DNA from: an uncultured Alphaproteobacteria bacterium
GTDB taxonomy: Bacteria > Pseudomonadota > Alphaproteobacteria > Rs-D84
Length of the DNA stretch: 22,144 nucleotides
Reading direction: 5' to 3'
Assembly (NCBI GenBank): GCA_937901165.1
Contig: CALCGS010000070.1
Coordinates: 1-22,144 of the forward strand
The notes under the pieces are model-generated. The model was not told the origin of the DNA and did not search any database. It was given only the letters and a program-made list of their open reading frames with translations. How positions within the stretch are numbered: position 1 is the stretch's first letter; the number at the start of each line of letters is the position of its first letter. Shown here piece by piece: positions 14,702 to 21,142 of the stretch. The translations under genes were made by a program, and so were the position numbers.

Positions 14702-15759
14702 AAGAATTTATACAAGACATACTAAAAAAAGATTACAAAAATAATTTTCAATCAATTTTTGATAATAGTGCTTTGATTAAATATCTTGATAGTAAAATGG
14801 GTGCAATTTATGGGAATTCAAAAACAAGAAGAAGTTTAGCTAATATATATGCAATATATTCAATATTACATTTTTATGTTATAGATTATTATAACAACAA
14901 AGAAAAATATAAAAAATTTACAGGTTACCAATATACAAAATTATTTGCTTTTTGTAGAACATTGTATGGTGGAAGTAAATTAGAAAACCATGCTTTTAAC
15001 AGTAGACTCAATGGAGAATTTAAAAATAAAATTGCAGAACAAGACCTTATTATTGTTGATAATGGGAAATATGCTTTGCATATAGATTATTTATATGTGA
15101 ATAATAAAGATATTTCTAAAACAGCCATAAAAATTATTGAAAAATACATAGATTTACTCCAACAAAAAGACCGTTCTCTTTTAATAGATTTAGAAGAATT
15201 AAAAACATTTCACAATATAAAAGACAAAGAAACAAAATTGATTTCTATGTTATCTGAAAATGCAGAAGCCAGAATTTTTGAAATAATTTCTTTTGCTGTT
15301 CTTAAAAATCATTACAAAGAAACTAAAATTTATTGGGGATATGAAATAGAAAAATTGCAAGAAGAGTATTTAACTTTGTATAAAACAGGTAGAACTAATG
15401 CCAATGATGGTGGTATAGATTTTGTTATGAAACCATTGGGTAGATTTTTTCAGGTTACAGAAGTAGTAGAAAATTATAATAAGTATTTATTAGATATTGA
15501 TAAAGTTATGCATTTTCCTATAACTTTTGTTGTAAAAACAAATAAAACCCAAAAAGAGTTATACTCTGATTTAGAAGAATATATTGAAAAGTATTCTGGT
15601 GGAATGGAAATGCTCAAAAACAGGTATAAAGATGCTATTGAAGAAATTATTACAATAAATGAATTAAAACAATGGGTCAGTGATTTATCTGGTAATACTA
15701 TAAATGAAGTTATAGATGATATTGAAATATATTACAAACTAGAGATGAATATGGAATAA
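14698..15759 (+). CDS. Putative type II restriction endonuclease, partner of the YhdJ-like methyltransferase
   Basis: This 353-residue protein has no sequence I recognise by name. It is called an endonuclease because its ATG overlaps the methyltransferase stop by four bases and because residues 190-255 resemble a PD-(D/E)XK nuclease core: a helix EARIFEIISFAVLKNHY containing E190 and E195, then NDGGIDFVMK (D237, D241) and, eleven residues later, FFQVTEV (Q252, E255). The usual lysine of the second half is missing; Q-V-T-E replaces (D/E)-X-K. The first ~170 residues are helical and Lys/Tyr/Asn-rich and could bind DNA. If it is the cognate partner, it should cut ATGCAT. The overlap keeps methyltransferase translation ahead of nuclease translation. 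The alternative is an accessory DNA-binding or regulatory protein. Confidence 0.65.
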   Translation: MKEFIQDILKKDYKNNFQSIFDNSALIKYLDSKMGAIYGNSKTRRSLANIYAIYSILHFYVIDYYNNKEKYKKFTGYQYTKLFAFCRTLYGGSKLENHAFNSRLNGEFKNKIAEQDLIIVDNGKYALHIDYLYVNNKDISKTAIKIIEKYIDLLQQKDRSLLIDLEELKTFHNIKDKETKLISMLSENAEARIFEIISFAVLKNHYKETKIYWGYEIEKLQEEYLTLYKTGRTNANDGGIDFVMKPLGRFFQVTEVVENYNKYLLDIDKVMHFPITFVVKTNKTQKELYSDLEEYIEKYSGGMEMLKNRYKDAIEEIITINELKQWVSDLSGNTINEVIDDIEIYYKLEMNME

Positions 15760-15776
15760 AGTTCTAATCTGGAAGA

Positions 15777-15811
15777 AAAAAATGCAGATATATCAACACC
15801 TGCATTTTTTT
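15777..15811 (+). terminator. Terminator of the R-M operon
   Basis: AAAAAATGCAG (15777-15787) pairs with CTGCATTTTTT (15800-15810) around a 12-nt loop and ends in T. It lies inside the element, between the endonuclease stop and the right inverted repeat, and its A/T symmetry lets it act in both directions. Confidence 0.8.
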
Positions 15812-15819
15812 GTTGTCTA

Positions 15820-15850
15820 AAATTTTACTATCTTTTATGGAACAGAGTGT
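15820..15850 (-). repeat. Right 31-bp inverted repeat of the R-M element
   Basis: Exact reverse complement of 13645-13675. Its outer end abuts TTTATTTT at 15851-15858. Between this repeat and the endonuclease terminator there are only nine bases. Confidence 0.9.
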
Positions 15851-15858
15851 TTTATTTT
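15851..15858. repeat. Right copy of the 8-bp target-site duplication (TTTATTTT)
   Basis: Same octamer as 13637-13644. The TAA stop codon of the bamB-like gene (minus strand, 15852-15854) lies inside this copy. Confidence 0.6.
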
Positions 15859-16577
15859 ATCATTTCTCCTGTTTCGGCGTTTATTTTTTCACGACCAATC
15901 GTGATTATTTTATTTTCATATATTGGTTTAGTTTGTTTTTTAATTTCTGTTTTCCAATATATTGCACCGTCTGTATTTCGTAATGCGTATAAATTATTAT
16001 CTATTCCAACAACATATATTGCACGATTTGTGATTATAAATTCATTGGTTGTACCAATTTCCGTACACCATTTTTTATTTCCAGATGATGCACTTACCTT
16101 ACAAAAAGCATCGCCCATTCCACCAACATAAATCCAATTATCCAACACAACAATTGGTGCAACGATATCAACCACAGAACATCCACCCATCATATTACTT
16201 TGTTTAAAAATATCTGCCATCCAAATTAAATTACCGTTTTTGGATAGTTTTATCAATTCGCCAGTTGTTAACCCCGCATAAACATATCCACCGGCACAAA
16301 CAGGTTTTTGTGAACTTTGTACAGAATTAGGTGCAGGAAAACCAATAAATATTTTTTTGTCGTCTTTACGTATAGTATTTGTATTATCCTGTGTATATGG
16401 GCATTCAGTATTTTTTATAACAATAGCATTTTCTGATAATCCAGATACGGGTGTATTTAATATATTTAATTCTTGCCCACCAAAAATCGCTGTACGTGTT
16501 CCAGGCAATATTGGGTCGTGCTTATCACATGCAACCAAAGTAAAACCAGCCAGCACATATAACGATATTTTTCGCAT
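15852..16577 (-). CDS. BamB-like PQQ-repeat lipoprotein, short form
   Basis: A lipoprotein signal (TLVAC, lipid-bearing Cys17) is followed by DPILPGTRTAIF, which recalls the start of alphaproteobacterial BamB. Beta-propeller repeats follow: VYAGLTTGELIKLSKNGNLIW (about 98-118), WIYVGGMGDAFCKVSASSGNKKW (about 147-169) and IYVVGIDNNLYALRNTDGAIYW (about 187-208). BamB is a lipoprotein of the Bam complex that folds outer-membrane proteins. At 241 residues it is well below the 380-450 of ordinary BamB, so a complete eight-blade propeller does not fit. Removing the neighbouring R-M element does not change its stop codon, so the insertion did not truncate it. It lies 28 nt after the yfgM-like gene with AGGAAGGA before its ATG, matching the yfgM-bamB order of other Proteobacteria. 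Confidence 0.7.
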   Translation of the reverse strand: MRKISLYVLAGFTLVACDKHDPILPGTRTAIFGGQELNILNTPVSGLSENAIVIKNTECPYTQDNTNTIRKDDKKIFIGFPAPNSVQSSQKPVCAGGYVYAGLTTGELIKLSKNGNLIWMADIFKQSNMMGGCSVVDIVAPIVVLDNWIYVGGMGDAFCKVSASSGNKKWCTEIGTTNEFIITNRAIYVVGIDNNLYALRNTDGAIYWKTEIKKQTKPIYENKIITIGREKINAETGEMIK

Positions 16578-16605
16578 AATTTTCCTTCCTTTGTTTAGAT
16601 ATGTT

Positions 16606-17262
16606 TTATTTTAACATTTCTGCATTCATTGTTATTTCCTGGGGACATTCAGAATCAGACAATATTTTATCCAACCAAACATTTGCCTTTTCTTTATCAC
16701 CAGATGCAACATATTTTTGTGCAATCGTCAACATTGCTGTATAATAAAATGGTGATTTTTTATTCGCAATAGGACTTAAATATTTTTCAACATCGTCCCC
16801 CCCCATTTCATCACCGCGAACAGATATTACATGCAATCTGGCCAAATCACGAAATTCTGGTGTTTTGCCAATTTCTGCCAATTTTTCCATTTTAGAAATA
16901 TCATGGTCTATTAAATAAGATTGAAACATTGCCAAATCAGCATTTGCCCCGCGTCCATTTTCACCAATAGATGCCAATGCATTCGCGTCAACTTTTTCTA
17001 ATGCGACTTCGTAATTGGTTGCCATTGCCATTTTATTTGCGCGATATGTACGCAAACCAATTTGGGCCCCTGTCACCAATATCAATAAAACCAACGCACC
17101 CCCAATTAAAACATTGGAATATTTTTTTATAAATGCCATTGTTTTATCATTGTTTACTTCTTCCCAAACCTCGCGATATAGTGCGTCTTCGGCATAGTCA
17201 GCACGTGTTTTTTTGGGTTCTTTTGGTTTTAAGTTTTTATTCCTTGCCAAAATGGATGTCAT
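16606..17262 (-). CDS. YfgM-like membrane-anchored TPR protein
   Basis: The 218-residue protein has a charged cytoplasmic N-terminus with DALYREVWEEVNNDKTMAFIKKYSN split around the typical 'REV.EEL....' helix, one membrane helix (about residues 50-69, VLIGGALVLLILVTGAQIGL), and a periplasmic helical domain of TPR_21 type (SPFYYTAMLTIAQKYVASGD, KANVWLDKIL). YfgM in E. coli contacts SecYEG and periplasmic chaperones and helps outer-membrane protein traffic; its gene precedes bamB, as here. The start is supported by an AGGAG 6 nt upstream. It is divergent from rpoH, with the two promoters overlapping. Family assignment is by motif and position. Confidence 0.75.
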   Translation of the reverse strand: MTSILARNKNLKPKEPKKTRADYAEDALYREVWEEVNNDKTMAFIKKYSNVLIGGALVLLILVTGAQIGLRTYRANKMAMATNYEVALEKVDANALASIGENGRGANADLAMFQSYLIDHDISKMEKLAEIGKTPEFRDLARLHVISVRGDEMGGDDVEKYLSPIANKKSPFYYTAMLTIAQKYVASGDKEKANVWLDKILSDSECPQEITMNAEMLK

Positions 17263-17277
17263 TTTTAATCTCCTGTC

Positions 17278-17304
17278 TTGATAATTTATATTTTATGGTA
17301 TACT
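17278..17304 (+). promoter_or_regulatory. rpoH promoter, extended -10
   Basis: TGG-TATACT (17296-17304) is an extended -10, with TTGATA (17278-17283) 15 nt upstream. The -10 ends 9 nt before the rpoH ATG at 17314, predicting a nearly leaderless mRNA. Confidence 0.55.
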
Positions 17305-17325
17305 ATAATTATTATGAAAAAGCAA
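17297..17325 (-). promoter_or_regulatory. Candidate promoter of the yfgM-like/bamB-like operon
   Basis: Minus-strand TTGCTT (17320-17325), 17 nt, TATACC (17297-17302). Its -10 box shares bases with the rpoH -10 on the opposite strand, and its -35 box lies inside the first rpoH codons. Confidence 0.4.
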
Positions 17326-18237
17326 ATAAAGAATACTTTACCAACGACACAAAATATCGGCTTTGTTGTCCCGATGGGCGGGGGTGATGATAATACTTTA
17401 TCCCAATATATCAGAAGTATTCAAAAGTTTCCCATTTTGACCGCAGAACAAGAATACGAATATGCTGTGAATTGGGTTAAAAACAAGGATGCCCAGGCTG
17501 CTGAAAATTTAATTGCCAGTCATTTAAGAATGGTTGTTTCTGTGGCGTACGATTTCAAAAATTACGGAATACCTGTTTCTGAATTGATTGCCAGTGGTAA
17601 TATGGGGCTTATGCAGGCACTACAAAAATTTGATCCTGAACGTGGTTTTCGTTTTTCTACATACGCTATGTTTTGGGTCAAGGCTGAAATTTATGAAACG
17701 ATTTTGAATAATTGGTCTGTGGTTAAAATTGGCAGTTCTGCAAATCAAAAACGTGTGTTTTTTAATTTGGCACGTGCAAAGCGCGCACTGGGAATTATGG
17801 ATAACAATCTTAATGATGAAGATGCGAAAAAAATTGCGACTTATTTGGATGTTCCAGAATCTGATGTTAAAAAAATGGCACAACGCATAAGTGCACGTGA
17901 TTTGTCGTTAAATGCACCTGCACATAATGATAATTCTGACAGAACAGATATTTTATCAAACTTGTCCGACAATAAAAAAAGTATTGAAGATAATCTTGAA
18001 GAATTGGAATTTAAACGCAAGGGTTTTGAATTATTAAAAAAACATTTAATGGATTTGCCTGAACGTGATCGTGAAATATTGCGTGCGCGCAGGCTTAGTG
18101 ACCCGGCAATCACACTTGAATTACTGGCCCAGAAATATAAAATTTCACGCGAAAGGGTTCGGCAAATCGAAGAACGTGCATATAATAAATTACGTGATGC
18201 TATATTAAAAGAATCAGGGGATGATAAAAATGAATAA
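17314..18237 (+). CDS. rpoH: RpoH, heat-shock sigma factor (sigma-32)
   Basis: RpoH directs RNA polymerase to heat-shock promoters. The 307-residue protein from the ATG at 17314 has region 2 (NLIASHLRMVVSVAYDF, GNMGLMQALQKFDPERGFRF, STYAMFWVKAEIYETILNNW, about 66-134), the RpoH box QKRVFFNL (145-152) that separates it from RpoD, and region 4 with the helix-turn-helix LELLAQKYKISRERVRQIEE (about 270-290). A longer frame starting with TTG at 17278 is rejected because its first codons are the promoter itself. No Shine-Dalgarno precedes the ATG. The stop overlaps the porin start by eight bases, so heat-shock sigma factor and porin may be co-transcribed. Confidence 0.93.
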   Translation: MKKQIKNTLPTTQNIGFVVPMGGGDDNTLSQYIRSIQKFPILTAEQEYEYAVNWVKNKDAQAAENLIASHLRMVVSVAYDFKNYGIPVSELIASGNMGLMQALQKFDPERGFRFSTYAMFWVKAEIYETILNNWSVVKIGSSANQKRVFFNLARAKRALGIMDNNLNDEDAKKIATYLDVPESDVKKMAQRISARDLSLNAPAHNDNSDRTDILSNLSDNKKSIEDNLEELEFKRKGFELLKKHLMDLPERDREILRARRLSDPAITLELLAQKYKISRERVRQIEERAYNKLRDAILKESGDDKNE

Positions 18238-19255
18238 AAAAATATCTGTGTTATCATTATTAGTTGCTTGTATATTTGTACAAAATGCTGACGCTATCCA
18301 ATTTTCTAGGGATAGATTTGCTATGAGGTTATCTGGATATGGAACGGCTGGAATTATCGAACCGGACTTTAACAAACCTGATTTTATTGGTGATTGGTCA
18401 TTTAGAACGCAATTAAATTACGCAACAACCGGTGGGCAAACTGCCGGATTGGTGTATGTTATAAATCAAGAAGTAATTGACGAAGATGAATTTATACACG
18501 AATTATTTGGTTTGTATGAAATAAAAAATTTGGGACGTATTGAATTAGGTTTTACTGAATCTATTGCTGAAAAATTAGGTACGGGATTGCCAGATGTTGG
18601 TGGAATGCGTGTAAATCATAAACCTTTATTTTATAAAAAAATTCATCCCAAAGGTTCTGTAATACCAAATGCCATGGTTTCAACAGGGCATGATGCTTTG
18701 CGTGTAAATATTGTTTCTGCCCCAAGACAGGGTGCACAATACGGATTGTCGGTATCTGGAATAACAGACGATTACGATTATGCTGTTGATGGTGGTATAA
18801 AATTTAGATATCCAAATGGAAAATTAAAGACTGCTATATCATTAGGTGCTTCGTTTATGGATAATCCAAACGGATATCATACTGCTGATTATACGACCGA
18901 AGTATATGCTGATTGGCGTGCCCAGGCATCTGTTGGGTTTAATTTACAGTATAATAGCATTGTTTGGGCAACAACAGGGACTGTTATTTATGATAAAGAC
19001 CCAATTGGCGATAAATCTGGGGATGGGGTTTCAGTTGGAACAGGGGTCAGTTATGATTTATTAAATTCTAGTTTTTCGTTGTCTTATATTTTATCGCAAA
19101 CTGGCATTTGGGATAGCAATATAAAAAACTATACAGATAATACACTTATTGCTTCATTTAGATACAAATACAATCAATATATTGATATGTGGACATCTGT
19201 TGGTATAACAACAGAAACACCTTTTGTTTCTGCGGCTTTGCGTTTAACATTTTAA
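18230..19255 (+). CDS. Porin-like outer-membrane beta-barrel protein
   Basis: From the ATG at 18230 the protein has 341 residues with a signal peptide (VQNADA-IQFSRD). Alternating amphipathic strands follow, including FAMRLSGYGTAGII, FRTQLNYATTGGQTAGLVYV, LGRIELGFTES and a strand-rich second half. The last strand ends VSAALRLTF; the C-terminal Phe is the usual signal for the Bam complex. The pattern fits the general Gram-negative porins of Alphaproteobacteria (diffusion channels). An in-frame ATG at 18221 exists, but GGGG at 18217-18220 is 9 nt before 18230 and none before 18221, so 18230 is chosen. It overlaps the end of rpoH. No clear terminator follows. Confidence 0.8.
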   Translation: MNKKISVLSLLVACIFVQNADAIQFSRDRFAMRLSGYGTAGIIEPDFNKPDFIGDWSFRTQLNYATTGGQTAGLVYVINQEVIDEDEFIHELFGLYEIKNLGRIELGFTESIAEKLGTGLPDVGGMRVNHKPLFYKKIHPKGSVIPNAMVSTGHDALRVNIVSAPRQGAQYGLSVSGITDDYDYAVDGGIKFRYPNGKLKTAISLGASFMDNPNGYHTADYTTEVYADWRAQASVGFNLQYNSIVWATTGTVIYDKDPIGDKSGDGVSVGTGVSYDLLNSSFSLSYILSQTGIWDSNIKNYTDNTLIASFRYKYNQYIDMWTSVGITTETPFVSAALRLTF

Positions 19256-19278
19256 TAGTTTAATTTTGTGTGGTTGCT

Positions 19279-20319
19279 TTATTTTGCATTTTTACGCAAC
19301 CACGCATAATGACGCATAAATTCAGTGCCAGGTCCAGCAGGATAACCCATAACACGACCGTTGTCAGGAACATTTCTAAACACGCCACTATTTGCACCAA
19401 TTTCAGAATCATTTCCAATTTTTACACCATTGGCAACACCAACGTGTCCGGCAAGTAAAGCCCTGTCGCCAACTGTCGTTCCGCCAGCCAAACCGACACC
19501 AGATGCCAAAAAGCATTCACAACCAATTACAACGCCATGTGCAATTTGACATAAATTATCAATCTTGGTCCCAGAACCAATTGTTGTATCGGTCATCGCA
19601 CCCCTATCAATACAAGTGTTTGCACCAACGGAAACCCTGTCGCCAATAACAACACGACCAACGTGTGGAATAAATATATTATGCCCGTCCTGACGTGTAT
19701 AACCAAAACCATCCTTGCCAATTACGGCATTTGCATTTATTACACAATCTGCACCCAATGTTGCGTTTTCAATATGCGCCCCAGAATGAATTACACAACC
19801 ATTACCAATGGTCACATTTTTTCCAATATAAACATTTGGATAAATTTTAACATCTGTGCCAATTACAGCACCGTGTTCAATGGTTGCAAACTTGCCGACA
19901 TAAACAGTTCTGCGTGCGCGAAAAAACACACCACGTTCAATGTTTGCATCGGAACTTATACCGCGTCTGGGTGGTTCGCGATATATTTCCCCCAGTATTT
20001 TAACAATGTTTCCACGTGGTGAATCTGTTATCAACAAAGTTGCGCCTTTTGGTGCATTTTTAACCTGTTCTGGTTGTAATAGTATAACCGTTGCACGAGT
20101 ATTTTTTAATACTTCTATTGGCAATATTTTAAATGCACTGCTGTTTTGTTCTGTTGAATAAAACGCAAGTTGTCCAGGTCGTGCATCTGCAATTGGTGCA
20201 ATACCATTTATAACTGTTTTTTCATCACCTTGTAATTCAAGTCCAAACTTGGCAGCCAATTGGCCGGCCGTAGTTTTTATAGCACGTGGCTTTAATAAAT
20301 ATTCTATTATCTTTAACAT
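19279..20319 (-). CDS. lpxD: LpxD, UDP-3-O-acylglucosamine N-acyltransferase
   Basis: LpxD adds the N-linked 3-hydroxyacyl chain to the glucosamine of the lipid A precursor. The 346 residues comprise the N-terminal uridine-binding domain (about 1-115, with INGIAPIADARPGQLAFY), a left-handed beta-helix of hexapeptide repeats (about 125-320) with the conserved IGKDGFGY (about 200-207), the catalytic His261 in QIAHGVVIG, and VGLAGGTTVGD/LAGHVGV, then a short C-terminal helical tail with FMRHYAWLRK. No part is missing. The gene is usually in a bamA-skp-lpxD-fabZ-lpxA row; here skp is upstream, but a strong terminator separates them and lpxD has its own promoter 7 nt before the ATG, with no ribosome site. 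Confidence 0.95.
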   Translation of the reverse strand: MLKIIEYLLKPRAIKTTAGQLAAKFGLELQGDEKTVINGIAPIADARPGQLAFYSTEQNSSAFKILPIEVLKNTRATVILLQPEQVKNAPKGATLLITDSPRGNIVKILGEIYREPPRRGISSDANIERGVFFRARRTVYVGKFATIEHGAVIGTDVKIYPNVYIGKNVTIGNGCVIHSGAHIENATLGADCVINANAVIGKDGFGYTRQDGHNIFIPHVGRVVIGDRVSVGANTCIDRGAMTDTTIGSGTKIDNLCQIAHGVVIGCECFLASGVGLAGGTTVGDRALLAGHVGVANGVKIGNDSEIGANSGVFRNVPDNGRVMGYPAGPGTEFMRHYAWLRKNAK

Positions 20320-20326
20320 AGTTTGA

Positions 20327-20355
20327 ATTATAAAATATTATTTAACAAAAGTAAA
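20327..20355 (-). promoter_or_regulatory. lpxD promoter
   Basis: Minus-strand TTTACT (20350-20355), 17-nt spacer, perfect TATAAT (20327-20332). Only seven bases separate the -10 box from the ATG, so transcription should begin at or next to the start codon. Confidence 0.65.
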
Positions 20356-20366
20356 CAAACACTTAT

Positions 20367-20399
20367 AAAAAAAAACACCGCAAAATATAGCGGTGTTTT
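20367..20399 (-). terminator. Intrinsic terminator of skp
   Basis: On the minus strand AAAACACCGC and GCGGTGTTTT (20390-20399 and 20372-20381 on the plus strand) form a 10-bp stem with an 8-nt loop, followed by an uninterrupted T-run (A-run 20367-20375 on plus). It lies between the skp stop and the lpxD promoter. Confidence 0.9.
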
Positions 20400-20415
20400 A
20401 AATTAGTTTTTTTTA

Positions 20416-21087
20416 TTAAAAACCTTTTGGTTTTTCCATCTTTACAGAAGATACTTTTTTATTCAAAGCATTGATTATTTCTTCGGTAATATCTAAATTT
20501 TTAGCATTTTCATTCATACGTGCAAAACGACCATCCACTACCAAAGACAAATTCTTTTTGCTGATTGTACCTTCTATAATTGGATCCAAATGTTTTGATT
20601 GTATTTCAGATAATGCCTTTTGATAAGACATTTCAACACTTTGTGCACGTTCTGATAAATCACGTTGCAATTTTGCAACACGACCCTGATAATCAGCGAT
20701 ACGGCGTTGCAATGCTTCTTGTGATAAAACATCCTGTGATTTTTCTATTTCTTCTTTTTCTTTTTCCAAAGCCTTTTGTTCTTTGGTCAATTCATTACGT
20801 AATTTTTCTTCATAACTTTCTTTTTGTTTACGCAAATCTTTTAATGCAGTTGCTTCTGTTTGAATTGCATCCATACGAATTACAGCAATTTTTATATCAG
20901 CGGCACTGACACTTTCTGTTGTGACATCTTGCAAAACCTGGTCAAGGGTGGCATTTTTTCTGGCCGCCGAAAAACCCCATATTGCCAAAGCCGCAACAGC
21001 AATTACAACAGCGGCAATTATACCATGTTTTGAATATTGTTTAATAATTGAATTATTTTTATTTAATGAAGTAGAATTTTTAGACAT
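20416..21087 (-). CDS. skp: Skp/OmpH-family periplasmic chaperone
   Basis: Skp is a trimeric 'jellyfish' chaperone that holds unfolded outer-membrane proteins. This 223-residue version has an N-terminal hydrophobic segment (about 23-41, IIAAVVIAVAALAIWGF), then the short strand IKIAVIRMDAIQTEA and a long coiled coil rich in Glu, Lys and Gln (about 85-165) containing the typical ELTKEQKALEKEKEEIE and RIADYQGRVAKLQRDLSER. The C-terminal strand LSLVVDGRF and the helix ITEEIINALNKK match OmpH ends. It is longer than E. coli Skp (161), mainly at the N-terminus, where no clear signal-peptidase site follows the hydrophobic stretch, so it may stay membrane-anchored. The reading frame extends 45 codons further upstream, but that stretch is rejected because it overlaps the divergent gene. 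Confidence 0.85.
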   Translation of the reverse strand: MSKNSTSLNKNNSIIKQYSKHGIIAAVVIAVAALAIWGFSAARKNATLDQVLQDVTTESVSAADIKIAVIRMDAIQTEATALKDLRKQKESYEEKLRNELTKEQKALEKEKEEIEKSQDVLSQEALQRRIADYQGRVAKLQRDLSERAQSVEMSYQKALSEIQSKHLDPIIEGTISKKNLSLVVDGRFARMNENAKNLDITEEIINALNKKVSSVKMEKPKGF

Positions 21088-21100
21088 AAATTTATCAAGC

Positions 21101-21127
21101 AATATAAGAAAAAATTTTATTTTCCAA
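21101..21127 (-). promoter_or_regulatory. Weak candidate skp promoter
   Basis: Minus-strand TTGGAA (21122-21127), 15 nt, TATATT (21101-21106), 13 nt before the skp ATG, which has no ribosome site. The short spacer makes this uncertain. Confidence 0.3.
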
Positions 21128-21142
21128 GAAGAAGACATCACA

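Larger units (their letters stand above)
13645..15850 (+). mobile_element. Transposase-less element carrying a restriction-modification pair
   Basis: The 2,206-bp unit is bounded by perfect 31-bp inverted repeats and flanked by an 8-bp direct repeat, the layout left by a cut-and-paste transposition. It holds only a DNA methyltransferase, an overlapping putative endonuclease and their terminator, with no transposase or recombinase gene. It would have to be moved in trans by an enzyme that recognises the same ends. Arginine codons inside are almost all AGA/AGG, while the adjoining nusA and infB use mainly CGT/CGC, and base composition is visibly richer in A+T. It lies between the infB terminator and the bamB-like stop codon without breaking either. 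I could not assign the ends to a named insertion-sequence family. Confidence 0.75.

Noticed and set aside
13645..15850. CRISPR array or toxin-antitoxin interpretation of the repeat-bounded segment
   Set aside because: There are only two repeats in inverted orientation, no spacer pattern, and the encoded methyltransferase is unmistakable.
15847..16131. 94-codon plus-strand frame beside the right inverted repeat
   Set aside because: It is antisense to the bamB-like lipoprotein gene, begins inside the repeat and shows no family motif.
19268..19305. Hairpin between the porin and lpxD ends
   Set aside because: GTGGTTGC/GCAACCAC pairs well, but the loop is 18 nt, the right arm lies in lpxD codons and no T-run follows, so it is not a credible terminator.
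20921..21142. Upstream extension of the Glu/Thr-rich frame into skp
   Set aside because: The extra 74 codons are antisense to the skp 5' region; the ATG at 21143 is the first that avoids this.
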